Part shown: piece after piece, positions 53,080 through 61,999 of the stretch
How positions within the stretch are numbered: the stretch's first letter is position 1
How the letters are laid out: each line of letters opens with the position of its first letter
Source of the DNA: Devosia rhodophyticola
GTDB taxonomy: Bacteria; Pseudomonadota; Alphaproteobacteria; Rhizobiales; Devosiaceae
Reading direction: 5' to 3'
Length of the DNA: 64,000 nt
Assembly (NCBI RefSeq): GCF_028816475.1
Contig: NZ_CP118247.1
Span: forward strand, 1,054,001-1,118,000
The notes under the pieces: model-generated
Seen by the model: only the letters and a program-made list of their open reading frames with translations
Database searches by the model: none
What the model was told of the DNA's origin: nothing
Position numbers and translations under genes: made by a program

Positions 53080-54108
53080 CTAGCTCTCCATCACGCCGCG
53101 CCGCCCGAACAGCCCGCGTGGCCGCACCAGCAGCACGATCACGGCGGTCAGGTAGACGATGATCTGGTCAATGCCAGGCAGGATCGACTTGATCTCGGTC
53201 ATCGAGGCAAAGCTTTGCAAAATGCCGAGCAAGAAGCCTGCCGCCACAGCGCCAGGCAGCGATCCCATGCCACCAACGACAACCACGACGAAACTGAGCA
53301 CGAGGAAATCCATTCCCAGGTGATAATTTGGCGGCACCAGCGGAGTATACATAACCCCGGCCAGCCCCGCGACAACCGCTGCCAGACCAAACATGATGGT
53401 AAATCGGCGCGCAATATTGATACCGAGGAGCCCCACGGTTTCGCGATCCGCCATACCCGCGCGCACCACCAACCCAAAGGTCGTGAACCGAAGGAACGCG
53501 AACACCCCGCCAATAATGGCGGTGGCAAAAAGGAAGTAGGTCAGACGCCACCAGGGATAGGTCAGAACATTCGGCCCCATCCCCAGCCACATCCCAACGT
53601 CCGCCGCCCCGCGCAATACCGACGGCATCGGCTGGGAAATCGGATTGGCGCCAAAAATTGCCTTGACCAGTTCCTGCAGGACGATGGCCAGCCCGAAGGT
53701 CACCAGAATCTGCTCGGCGTGGCTGCGCTTGTAGAAATGCTTGATAATGCCGCGTTCCATGGCGATGCCGATAATGGCCATCACCGGAATAGCCAGAAGG
53801 ATCGACAGCGGCACCGAATATTCGATCAAAACACCGCCAAAATCGCCAAACCAGCTTTGGGCCAGCGGCGTTCGTATTTCGAGCGGCGCGCCCCAGGGGG
53901 ACAGTTTTTCGGGATCGAGGGTGACCGTCTCCAGCGTGATCAGTTGGCGAAATGCCACGGCACAAAAGGCGCCCAGCATGAACAGGGCGCCGTGGGCGAA
54001 ATTGACGACGCCGAGCGTGCCAAATACCAGGGTCAGCCCCAGAGCGATCAGCGCGTAGGCGCCGCCCTTGTCCAAACCATTCAAAAGTTGGGCGAGAATT
54101 GCGTTCAT
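53080..54108 (-). CDS. Branched-chain amino acid-type ABC transporter permease (LivH type)
   Basis: This 342-residue permease has about eight membrane segments and the LivH signatures GLTLVFGTLGVVNFAHGALFMLGAF and VVVGGMGSLPGAV. It is separated from the binding-protein gene by a 72-bp gap with a terminator-like hairpin. Confidence 0.94.
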   Translation of the reverse strand: MNAILAQLLNGLDKGGAYALIALGLTLVFGTLGVVNFAHGALFMLGAFCAVAFRQLITLETVTLDPEKLSPWGAPLEIRTPLAQSWFGDFGGVLIEYSVPLSILLAIPVMAIIGIAMERGIIKHFYKRSHAEQILVTFGLAIVLQELVKAIFGANPISQPMPSVLRGAADVGMWLGMGPNVLTYPWWRLTYFLFATAIIGGVFAFLRFTTFGLVVRAGMADRETVGLLGINIARRFTIMFGLAAVVAGLAGVMYTPLVPPNYHLGMDFLVLSFVVVVVGGMGSLPGAVAAGFLLGILQSFASMTEIKSILPGIDQIIVYLTAVIVLLVRPRGLFGRRGVMES

Positions 54109-54132
54109 TCGTCCACCACCGCTGGAGCCACC

Positions 54133-54169
54133 GAAAATAAAGGTTCCGGCCCGATTCTGGGCCGGAACC
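54133..54169 (-). terminator. Terminator-like hairpin after the binding-protein gene
   Basis: GGTTCCGGCCC/GGGCCGGAACC (54142-54169) is a perfect 11-bp stem with a 6-base loop. On the minus strand it is followed by TTTATTTT, so it can stop part of the transcripts that leave the binding-protein gene. This would give more binding protein than permease. Confidence 0.75.
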
Positions 54170-54180
54170 GGGTTATGCTG

Positions 54181-55533
54181 CTAGCACATGGCCGCCGTAT
54201 CGGGACCAAGTTCACCACCGAAGATCGCGGGGTCGTAGGTGACGCTTTCGCGCGACGCCGTATCGACATGATCGAGCAGGTCGAACGGGTTGGACGGCGT
54301 TTCCTTGCCCTGAACGACCAGCACATCCTTGAAGCACTGGTGATCGGCAGCGCGGTAGAGCGTTGGACCGTTGCCCAACCCATCGAACTCGAAGCCTTCA
54401 AGCTGCTTGATGACTTCGGGCGGATAAAAGGTTCCGGCGCGCTCGCAGGCATCCGCATAGAGCAGGGTCTGCACATAGGCCGTGTGTGCGGCCTGGCTCG
54501 GAGGCTGGCCGTATTTGGCACCAAACGACTTGGTGAACGCCTGCGATGCAGCGTCCTCCAACTGCCAATCCCAGTTCGACGTGCCGTAAATGCCTTTCAT
54601 GGCAGGGCCGGCGCCCTTGGCCATCAAATCAGAAACCAGTGGCACAACGATTTCGAACTGCTTGCCATTGACCATCTTGTCCTTGAGGCCAAACTGAACA
54701 GCCTGGGTCAAGGAATTGACCATGTCGAAGCCATAGTGGTTGAGGATCAGAACGTCTGCGCCCGAATTGAGCACTGGCGTGATGTATTGGCTGAAATCGC
54801 CAGCGCCAACTGGAGTGCGAACCGGGGTTATCGTCTTCCAGCCGAGCTTTTCGGTGGAGGCAATCATCGATTCTTCAGTGGTCCAGCCCCAAGTGTAATC
54901 CGAGGTCAGGTGATAGGCGACGCGGTCATTGCCATAGGCCTTGCCCAGCGACGGGCCGATGGCCACACCGGTTTGATAGGCATTAAAGAAGTGGCGGAAA
55001 CCGTAGCGTTTCTTATCCTTGCCGGTGGTATCGTTGGAGTGGGTCAGCGCTGCCATGAAGATGACGCCCATTTCCTGGCACAGCCCCTGCACGGCAATGG
55101 CCACGCCCGAGGACGAGCCGCCCGAGACCATGACGACGCCGTCGCGTTCAATCATGCGCCGGGCCGAGTCGCGAGCCGCATCGGCCTTGGTCTGGGTATC
55201 GCCGGTCACGAAGGCAACTTTTTTGCCCAAAACACCCTGGCCGGTCAAAACGCTGGGCGTATAGGTCGGCAGCATGCCGCCATCGCCTTCGCCGTTGAGA
55301 TGTTCAACCGCCAATTCAAAAGCGCGTTGTTCGTCGGCGCCTTCATCGGCATAGGGGCCGGTCAGCGGCACGTTGAACCCCAAGGTAACCGTGTCACCGG
55401 TGGGGGCATTGCAATATTCCTGGGCATAGGTGCCACGGGTCAGAACGAGCGGGGCAACGCCGGTGGCCAAAATGCCGGCGAGCCCGGATTTGACCAAAGT
55501 GCGGCGCTTGATACCTTTCAGGGATTTCGTCAT
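54181..55533 (-). CDS. ABC transporter substrate-binding protein (Liv/amide family)
   Basis: This 450-residue periplasmic protein has a twin-arginine-like signal (KRRTLVKSGLAGILATG) and the Liv-family fold: TLGFNVPLTGPYADEG, GVVMVSGGSSSGVAIAV and the ligand-region YGFRHFFNAYQTG. The ATG at 55533 has an AGGAG site; the longer frame to 55566 is unlikely. It is the first gene of the operon. Ligands in this family range from branched-chain amino acids to urea, short-chain amides and aromatic acids. The neighbouring ScfR-like regulator and CrbS-like kinase favour a small carboxylate or amide; this is inferred. Confidence 0.92.
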   Translation of the reverse strand: MTKSLKGIKRRTLVKSGLAGILATGVAPLVLTRGTYAQEYCNAPTGDTVTLGFNVPLTGPYADEGADEQRAFELAVEHLNGEGDGGMLPTYTPSVLTGQGVLGKKVAFVTGDTQTKADAARDSARRMIERDGVVMVSGGSSSGVAIAVQGLCQEMGVIFMAALTHSNDTTGKDKKRYGFRHFFNAYQTGVAIGPSLGKAYGNDRVAYHLTSDYTWGWTTEESMIASTEKLGWKTITPVRTPVGAGDFSQYITPVLNSGADVLILNHYGFDMVNSLTQAVQFGLKDKMVNGKQFEIVVPLVSDLMAKGAGPAMKGIYGTSNWDWQLEDAASQAFTKSFGAKYGQPPSQAAHTAYVQTLLYADACERAGTFYPPEVIKQLEGFEFDGLGNGPTLYRAADHQCFKDVLVVQGKETPSNPFDLLDHVDTASRESVTYDPAIFGGELGPDTAAMC

Positions 55534-55607
55534 AAACTCCTCCATTATCGCGAGAGGCCGGTACATTGCCGACGCATCTTCCGCTGGGGATTATTCGCGT
55601 CTCCTGT

Positions 55608-55657
55608 AATGATTTCAATAGAAGCCTGAAATCATTGTGATATTTTGTAAATCATTG
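55608..55657. promoter_or_regulatory. Inverted and direct repeats in the divergent promoter
   Basis: AATGATTTCA (55608-55617) and TGAAATCATT (55627-55636) form a perfect 10-bp inverted repeat with a 9-base spacer. A third AAATCATTG lies at 55649-55657, 20 bp from the previous one. Suitable operator for the XRE regulator encoded next door, acting on both divergent operons. Confidence 0.5.
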
Positions 55658-55676
55658 CACTTGATTGCGGAATTAT

Positions 55677-55694
55677 TTGTCAATAAATTGACAA
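55677..55694. promoter_or_regulatory. Palindrome just ahead of the XRE regulator gene
   Basis: TTGTCAA-TAAA-TTGACAA is a perfect 7+4+7 palindrome that ends 12 bp before the ATG and abuts the ribosome site AGGAGG. Likely autoregulatory. Confidence 0.5.
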
Positions 55695-55706
55695 TCAGGA
55701 GGTAAC

Positions 55707-57326
55707 ATGCGGGCACCAATCGGGATCAGGATCACCAGCAAGCGCAAAGCACTGGCGATTTCCCAGGTTGAACTGGCGCGGCGTGTCGAGATTTCGCCAA
55801 GCTATCTCAATCTGATCGAGCGCAACAAGCGCGATGTCGGCGGGGCGTTACTGTTGCGTATTGCGGGCGCGCTTGGGGTTGAAATCGGGACCTTGACCGG
55901 TGAAAGCGAGCATCGCCTGATGGCCGATGTCGAAGAGGCCTTTGCCGATCCAGCCCTGCTGCACCTTGATGGCCGGACGCCCGACATTCGGCAGTTGGTA
56001 GCCGAACAGCCTGCTGCAGCCGAAGCTATTGCCCGGCTGCATCGTGCCTACACCGAAGCGACCGCGAACGCGGACCATTATGCGGATCGCCTGCGCAACG
56101 ACCCCCTCTTCAGCCAGCTTCTACACCAGATCCTGTCGAGCATTACCGCGGTTCGGTCGAGCGCGGAAATTCTTGAGGACGTTCCTGATCTTGACGAGCA
56201 GCAGCGGCGGCGGTTTCGCGGTTCCATTGGCCGCGAAGCGCGCAGCCTGAGCGAGGTCGCCCACACGCTGATCGGCCATTTCGATCAGGAAGCGAGCACG
56301 CGCCGTTCAGCATCACCAGTGCGCGAACTGGATGACCTGATATATCAGCGGGACAATTATTTCCCCGCCCTTGAGACCAAAGCGCATGATTTGCGCGCTC
56401 GGATCGAACAGCACGGCGCGTTTGGAGAACCGACATTGGTTGACCTCCTATCGCGCGAACATGGTGTGCAGGTTGTGCGCAGCGCCGGTCGCGAGGTCGA
56501 TGCCTTCGGGTTTCCTGGCCAATATCATTTCAATGCGGCAACGCGGATAATGTGGTTTCAAACCAGCGCTATGGCGTCGACGCGGCAGTTTCAGTTGACG
56601 CGGCTACTGGTCGAACTGAGCGCTGCCGAAAGTCTTGAGTGCGAAATTGCCAGCCCGATCCTGCATTCAGAAACGGCAAAACGGCTCGGTTACCGCGCCC
56701 TGGCATCCTATCTTGCGGGCGCGGTGGTCTTTCCTTACGAACCGTTCCTCGCCGATGCCGAAGCGGTGCGTTATGATATTGAGGCGTTGCGCCAATCCTA
56801 CACTGCCAGTTTTGAGCAGGTTGCTCATCGGCTGACAACGCTACGTCGTCCGGGCGCTGCCGGCGTTCCTTTCGGCTTCCTGCGCGCTGATCCAGCGGGG
56901 CGGCTGACCAAGCATTTCCCTTTGCCCGGCCTGTTACTGCCCAATACCGGACACGCCTGCCCGCTCTGGGCAATCTACACCGCCTTTCGTACCCCCGACG
57001 CCGCCGTTCGGCAGATTGTGCGGTTTACAGACGGATCACGCTATCTGTTCCTGGCCAAGACTGCGGCGCGGCGCGCCGCCAGCTTTCGGGACCGCGCCAT
57101 CCACACCTCGGTCATGTTGGCCTGCGATGTCCTGCACGCTGATCGAACGGTTTATACTGCGGGGCTCGATTTAGCCGACGAACAGAGTGATTTGCCCGTT
57201 GGCCCATCGTGCCGCCTATGCACACGCCGCGATTGCCCCGATCGGCAAGAGGAGGCGCTGGCGCCCGGCGGCGGGCAGGCGGCGGTGCGTGCGCCATTGG
57301 TGCCGCGCGAAGCTTTTGACCAATGA
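55707..57326 (+). CDS. ScfR-like XRE transcriptional regulator with an embedded HisKA-like domain
   Basis: This 539-residue regulator has an XRE helix-turn-helix (SQVELARRVEISPSYLNLIE, about 19-38). A helical region (about 127-195) resembles a histidine-kinase dimerisation domain: His140 followed by QILSSI, then TAVRSSAEIL (147-156). The C-terminal two thirds are the ScfR/RamB-type ligand-sensing region (short-chain fatty acid regulators), with a degenerate IrrE-like stretch QFQLTRLLVELSAAES and the terminal Cys cluster CRLCTRRDC (502-510). Usual ScfR proteins are about 470 residues, so the extra length matches the inserted helices. It precedes the response regulator and kinase genes and is divergent from the liv operon. 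Confidence 0.88.
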   Translation: MRAPIGIRITSKRKALAISQVELARRVEISPSYLNLIERNKRDVGGALLLRIAGALGVEIGTLTGESEHRLMADVEEAFADPALLHLDGRTPDIRQLVAEQPAAAEAIARLHRAYTEATANADHYADRLRNDPLFSQLLHQILSSITAVRSSAEILEDVPDLDEQQRRRFRGSIGREARSLSEVAHTLIGHFDQEASTRRSASPVRELDDLIYQRDNYFPALETKAHDLRARIEQHGAFGEPTLVDLLSREHGVQVVRSAGREVDAFGFPGQYHFNAATRIMWFQTSAMASTRQFQLTRLLVELSAAESLECEIASPILHSETAKRLGYRALASYLAGAVVFPYEPFLADAEAVRYDIEALRQSYTASFEQVAHRLTTLRRPGAAGVPFGFLRADPAGRLTKHFPLPGLLLPNTGHACPLWAIYTAFRTPDAAVRQIVRFTDGSRYLFLAKTAARRAASFRDRAIHTSVMLACDVLHADRTVYTAGLDLADEQSDLPVGPSCRLCTRRDCPDRQEEALAPGGGQAAVRAPLVPREAFDQ

Positions 57327-57384
57327 TGGAATTTGCGATTAAGTGCACGCGTTCCTGATGGGAGAGCAGGAGCAAGGGGGGAAA

Positions 57385-57765
57385 TTGGCAGTCGATGTAC
57401 TCATTGCAGAAGATGAGCCGAGCATTCTGGAATCGCTCGACTTCATCCTGAGCCGGGCCGGCTGGACGATCAGTTCGGTTACCGATGGACTGGCTGCACT
57501 GGCAGCAGTGCACGCCTCACCGCCGCGCCTTTTGGTGCTGGATCTGATGCTGCCCAAGCGCTCTGGTTTTGAGGTGCTCAAACAATTGCGCGCCGAAGCC
57601 TTAACGCGAGACCTGCCAATCCTGATCCTGACCGCCAAGGGCCAGCAACAGGACCGGCGCACCGCCGAGGAGTTGGGGGCCAGTGGCTTTGTGACCAAGC
57701 CCTATGCCAATGCCGATGTTGTGGGGGCGGTTCGGGCGCTATTGGGAGAAGAGACCGGGCAATGA
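57385..57765 (+). CDS. Response regulator, receiver domain only
   Basis: This CheY-like receiver of about 126 residues has the phospho-acceptor Asp in LLVLDLMLP, the Thr in LILTAKG and the Lys in FVTKPY, and an acidic pair in EDEP. There is no DNA-binding or enzyme output domain. The TTG start at 57385, just after an AGGGGGGAAA site, gives the typical N-terminus; in-frame GTG 57343 or ATG 57358 would add a non-conserved tail. Its stop overlaps the next gene by four bases. Likely phosphorylated by the kinase at 57998. Confidence 0.88.
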   Translation: MAVDVLIAEDEPSILESLDFILSRAGWTISSVTDGLAALAAVHASPPRLLVLDLMLPKRSGFEVLKQLRAEALTRDLPILILTAKGQQQDRRTAEELGASGFVTKPYANADVVGAVRALLGEETGQ

Positions 57766-57998
57766 TGAGCGAGCGCAAGCTGCAAAGCGCGGCGCTGTTT
57801 TTAACCCTGTTTGGCGCCATGTTGTTCATGCCGCCACTGGTATTGCTGTTCAATCTGCGCCAGCGCCTGTTTGGCATTCCTGCCGAGGTCATTTATCTCT
57901 TTCTGGTCTGGCTGGGACTGGTACTGGCAACCGCCTGGTTCTCCCGTCGCCTGCCCGCGTCGGGCACGGAAACCCCGCCCTCGGGACCTGAAAGCTGA
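57762..57998 (+). CDS. Small two-TM membrane protein
   Basis: This 78-residue protein has two hydrophobic helices (about residues 11-30 and 42-60) and a Pro/Ser-rich C-terminus. It overlaps the response regulator stop (ATGA) and the kinase start (TGATG), so all four genes are coupled. Small proteins of this type often accompany sodium:solute-symporter-like proteins and may assist the symporter domain of the kinase. Confidence 0.75.
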   Translation: MMSERKLQSAALFLTLFGAMLFMPPLVLLFNLRQRLFGIPAEVIYLFLVWLGLVLATAWFSRRLPASGTETPPSGPES

Positions 57999-60714
57999 TG
58001 CTCTCGACCGATTTCGTCATTGCGACGGCCGTTGGCTATGTGGGGCTACTTTTCCTCATCGCTTATATCGGCGACCGGCGCGCCCGGGCCAATCCCGGCG
58101 GCCTGCTGCGCTCCCCCTGATCTACACCCTTTCGATATCGGTCTATTGCACCAGCTGGACTTTTTATGGTGCGGTCGGATCGGCGGCGCGCAACGGCTTG
58201 GAATATCTCGCCATCTATCTCGGACCGACGCTGATTTTTGTGGGCTGGTGGTTTGTGCTGCGCAAGCTGGTCCGCATCGCCCATGACCAGCGCATCACTT
58301 CGGTTGCCGATCTGTTGTCGTCTCGGTTTGGCAAATCCAGTCGGCTGGCTGTGCTGGTTACCATCATCGCCGTCATCGGCATCGCGCCCTATATTGCGCT
58401 CCAACTCAAGGCCGTTACCTCGTCGATCCAGGCGATCGGCGGGGCGTCGAGTACGGGGCGCGGCAGCTTTGCCGGCATTGACGATGTGGGGTTGGCCCTG
58501 GGTGTCGCGGCAGCGATGGCGCTCTTTACCATCCTGTTCGGGACCCGCAATGTCGATGCCAAGGAACAGCACCACGGCGTTGTTGCAGCCATTGCCTTTG
58601 AAGCCGTGGTCAAGCTTTGCGCCCTGATCGCGGTGGGTGGCTTTGTCATTTATGCCGGCGGTGGGTTTGAAGCAATTTTTGCACGGGCTGAAACCCAGGG
58701 GCTCGATATCTATTCGCACGAGATTTTTGGTAATCGCTGGATCGCGATGAACGTGCTGTCGGTTGCCGCTATCATCTGCCTGCCCCGACAGTTCCAGATA
58801 ACCGTGGTCGAGAATTCCGATGAGAACCATCTGCGCACCGCCAGCTGGGCCTTTCCCGCCTATTTGATGCTGATGAGTCTGTTTACCCTGCCAATTGCAT
58901 TGTTCGGCATGACAACAATGCCGGCGGGGTCCAATCCAGACATGTTCGTTTTGACCCTGCCGCTGGCCGCCGGCCAGCAGGGGCTGGCGCTCCTCGCCTT
59001 TGTTGGTGGCTTTTCCTCAGCGACGTCGATGATTATTGTCGAGGCTATTGCGCTGTCGATCATGGTCTCCAATCACATTGTCATGCCCATCGTCTTGCGC
59101 ACCACCACCGGGCTGGGCGAAACCGATGGACAAGGCGTCAGTCGCCTGCTGCTCAATTCGCGGCGCCTCTCGATCGGGTTGATCCTGTTTTTGGGATTTT
59201 TCTATTTTTACCTGACCCGGGACAGTGACGCCCTGGCGCCCATCGGGCTGATATCCTTTGCCGGGGTTGCCCAGTTCCTGCCCGCCATTGTTGCGGCCCT
59301 GTTCTGGCGCGAAGCCACGGTCAAGGGGGCCATCACAGGGGTCAGCATCGGCTTTGTCATCTGGGCCTGGTCGATGTTCATGCCCAGTTTTGAAACCTCC
59401 TCGCCTCTGGTTGAACAGATGATGGCGCAGGGGCCATGGGGCATTGACTGGCTCCGTCCCCAGGCCCTGTTCGGGCTGTCCGGGCTTGATCCGCTGGTTC
59501 ATTCAGTGTTCTGGAGCCTGTTTCTCAACACCACAACGCTGGTGCTGGTTTCGCTGATCACCAGCCAATCGGCGCTGGAGCGATTGCAGGCGACACTGTT
59601 TGTCGATGCCTTTCGCCGACAGGGACGCAGCGAGCCTCATTTCATGCGTGGTTCGGCCACGTCCAATGACCTGTTCTTTGTTGCGCAGCGCGTTCTGGGT
59701 GCTGAGCGGGCGACAATTTTGTTTGCAGGCCTGCCACGTGCCGGGGGCGATACCAGTCCCGAATTCATCGCCCGGCTGGAACGCGAGCTGGCGGGCTCAA
59801 TCGGGGCCGCCTCCGCCCATGTCATGCTTTCAAAGGTTGTTTCGGGTGAAGCCATTTCGCTTGAGGAGGTCATGCAAATGGCGGACGAAACCCAGCAGGT
59901 CATCGAATATTCCCAACAGCTTGAACGCACTTCGGCGGCGCTGCGCTCGACCGCCGACCAACTCGAGGTTGCCAATCTGCAGTTGCGCGAAGTGGATCAG
60001 CAGAAGGATGATTTTCTGAGCCAGGTCAGCCACGAAGTGCGCACCCCAATGACCGCCATACGCTCCTTCGCCGAGATTCTTCTCGAAGGCGACAAGCTGG
60101 ATACGATGGACCGTCAGCGGTTCGTCGCCACCATTCATGAGGAAAGCCTGCGCTTGACAGATCTGCTCGATGAAATTCTTGATCTGTCGGCGCTCGAGAG
60201 TGGCAAGCGGGATTGGGTCAATCGTCCGGTAGATGCTGAAATTGCGCTCGATCGCGCAGTGCGGGTGTGCGATGCGCTGGCGCGTCAGCGGGGCATCGCC
60301 ATCACTGTCGGGCCGCGCGCGGCAACGGCAATTGTCGCTGGCGAGCCGCACCGGCTGTCTCAGGTGCTGATCAATCTGATCTCCAATGCCATCAAATATA
60401 ATGATGCAAAACACCCCGAAATCGGGGTGCAGTCACGCATTTCTGGCGCCGATTACATCATCGAAGTGCGCGACAATGGACCGGGCATTGCCGAGGCGGA
60501 TCGCGCCAAGGTCTTTCACAAATTCTATCGTGGCGGCAGGAGCGCTGGAGCGCGCGAGGCGGGCGCGGGTCTGGGGTTACCGATCAGTCGCGAGATCATC
60601 GCCAGCATGAATGGCACGCTTGACCTGATTGAACACGAAGAGGCGGGTGCGCTTTTTGCCGTCACCCTGCCCCTTGTTGGTGCCCAGGCGACTAAAGCCC
60701 CATCCGATCCTTGA
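57998..60714 (+). pseudogene. Sodium:solute symporter-histidine kinase fusion (CrbS-like), with a single-base frameshift
   Basis: With one base restored it would be about 905 residues: an SLC5-like symporter domain with about 13 helices (5-530), a coiled-coil linker (about 610-670), a HisKA domain with His679 in SHEVRTP and TAIRSFAEIL, and an HATPase domain (NLISNAIKYND, RDNGPGI, GAGLGLPI). CrbS-type kinases control acetate/acyl-CoA metabolism. The ATG at 57998 overlaps the previous stop. The break is in the C-run 58113-58117 (five Cs, six needed), which makes TGA at 58118; the family's sequence LIYTLSISVYCTSWTFYGA follows in the next frame. If real, the kinase loses its first helix. Overlaps puuB by 23 bp. 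Confidence 0.88.
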
Positions 60715-61999
60715 AGGCATACCACCAAGACCCAAGCGTTGAATATTGCGCCCTGAAGGTGCGCCCGCCCGGAAACGGTATCCAGGGCAGGCTGGCAAAC
60801 GTGTCGAACCGGGTCAGATCGCCGTTGACCGCCTCGGCCAAAATACGGCCAAACAGGTGCGAGCCTGTTATGCCGTGACCCGAATAGCCATGGGCGAAAT
60901 AGACATTGTCGCCCAGCCGCCCCAATTGCGGCACCCGCGAAAACGATAGTGCGAAATTCCCACTCCAGGCGTAGTCGATCTTGACGTCGGCAAGTTGGGG
61001 AAACACCTTGTCCATATTGGGCCGCAGCTTGGCAATGACATCGGCAGGATCGGTGCCGCCATAGACCACGCCGCCGCCAAATATCAACCGATTATCACCA
61101 CTCAGGCGGAAGTAATCGAGAATATAGCGCACATCCTCAACGCACATGCCTGAGGGCAGCAATTGGTGGGCGCGCTCCTCTCCCAGCGGCTCGGTCGCCA
61201 TCATCTGGGTTGAAACTGGCATCACCCGAGCAGTCAATTCGGGCACAACATTGCCGAGATAGGCGTTGCCACACACCAGTACCGCCTTGGCCGAAACCTT
61301 TCCATTTGCGGTCAGGACTTCTGCGCCATTTGCGCTCTGATCGACCTTGGTGACCGGCGAATGCTCATAAACAACGCTGCCCAGCTTTTCGAGCGCTTTG
61401 GCTTCACCCAGCGCCAGATTGAGCGGGTGCATGTGGCCGCCAGAATGATCAATCATGCCGCCGCAATAGACATCGCTGCCAATATGGCTGCGGATGGCTT
61501 TGGTATCGAGCATTTCATGGTCGTCCATGCCATAGCGCCGCCAGAGCGCCTGTTTGGCTTCAAGTTCACTGACATGCTTTGGGGTATAGGCGGCATAGAT
61601 ATTGCCTCGACGCAGATCGCAGTCGATCTTGTACCGATCGACCCAATCATAAATGATGCCAGCACCTTCCTGGACCAGACCGCCGACAAATTTGGCAGTA
61701 TTGGCGCCATAGCGGCTTTCGATGGTGCCAAGGCTGGCATTGAGCCCATTGACCACCTGCCCGCCATTGCGACCGGACGCGCCCCAACCAACAGCGGCCC
61801 CTTCGACCACGGCAACCTTGTAGCCGCGCTCGGCCAGATGCAGCGCCGATGACAGGCCCGAATATCCGGCGCCAACGACGCAAATATCGACCTCAACATC
61901 GCCTTCCAGCCTGATCGGTTGCCGCTCGATGGTTTTGGAGGCGGCATAATAGCTTGGCGGATATTCGCCATTACCAGCATAGCTTTGGGAGTTTGCCAT
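60692..61999 (-). CDS. puuB: Gamma-glutamylputrescine oxidase (FAD-dependent)
   Basis: This 435-residue flavoprotein has the Rossmann motif VVGAGYSGLSSALHLAERGYKVAVVE (about residues 41-66), GASGRNGGQVVNGL and the C-terminal FAD-site VYFAHGYSGHGIT. It would oxidise gamma-glutamylputrescine to gamma-glutamyl-aminobutyraldehyde. Its ATG overlaps the stop of the glutamine-synthetase-like gene (TGATG at 61999), so the two form an operon. Related DadA/glycine-oxidase-like enzymes are the main alternative, but the puuA neighbour supports the call. Confidence 0.9.
   Translation of the reverse strand: MANSQSYAGNGEYPPSYYAASKTIERQPIRLEGDVEVDICVVGAGYSGLSSALHLAERGYKVAVVEGAAVGWGASGRNGGQVVNGLNASLGTIESRYGANTAKFVGGLVQEGAGIIYDWVDRYKIDCDLRRGNIYAAYTPKHVSELEAKQALWRRYGMDDHEMLDTKAIRSHIGSDVYCGGMIDHSGGHMHPLNLALGEAKALEKLGSVVYEHSPVTKVDQSANGAEVLTANGKVSAKAVLVCGNAYLGNVVPELTARVMPVSTQMMATEPLGEERAHQLLPSGMCVEDVRYILDYFRLSGDNRLIFGGGVVYGGTDPADVIAKLRPNMDKVFPQLADVKIDYAWSGNFALSFSRVPQLGRLGDNVYFAHGYSGHGITGSHLFGRILAEAVNGDLTRFDTFASLPWIPFPGGRTFRAQYSTLGSWWYAFKDRMGL

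Noticed and set aside
53215..55629. 804-codon open frame on the plus strand
   Set aside because: It lies opposite livH and the liv binding-protein gene, both clearly real. It has low-complexity His/Arg/Gln-rich sequence with no domain; an antisense shadow caused by codon bias.
57811..58120. N-terminal part of the long frame starting at 57811 as kinase start
   Set aside because: That stretch is Cys/Arg/Trp-rich and overlaps the two-TM gene in another frame; the true N-terminus is the symporter-like sequence from 57998, separated by the one-base break.
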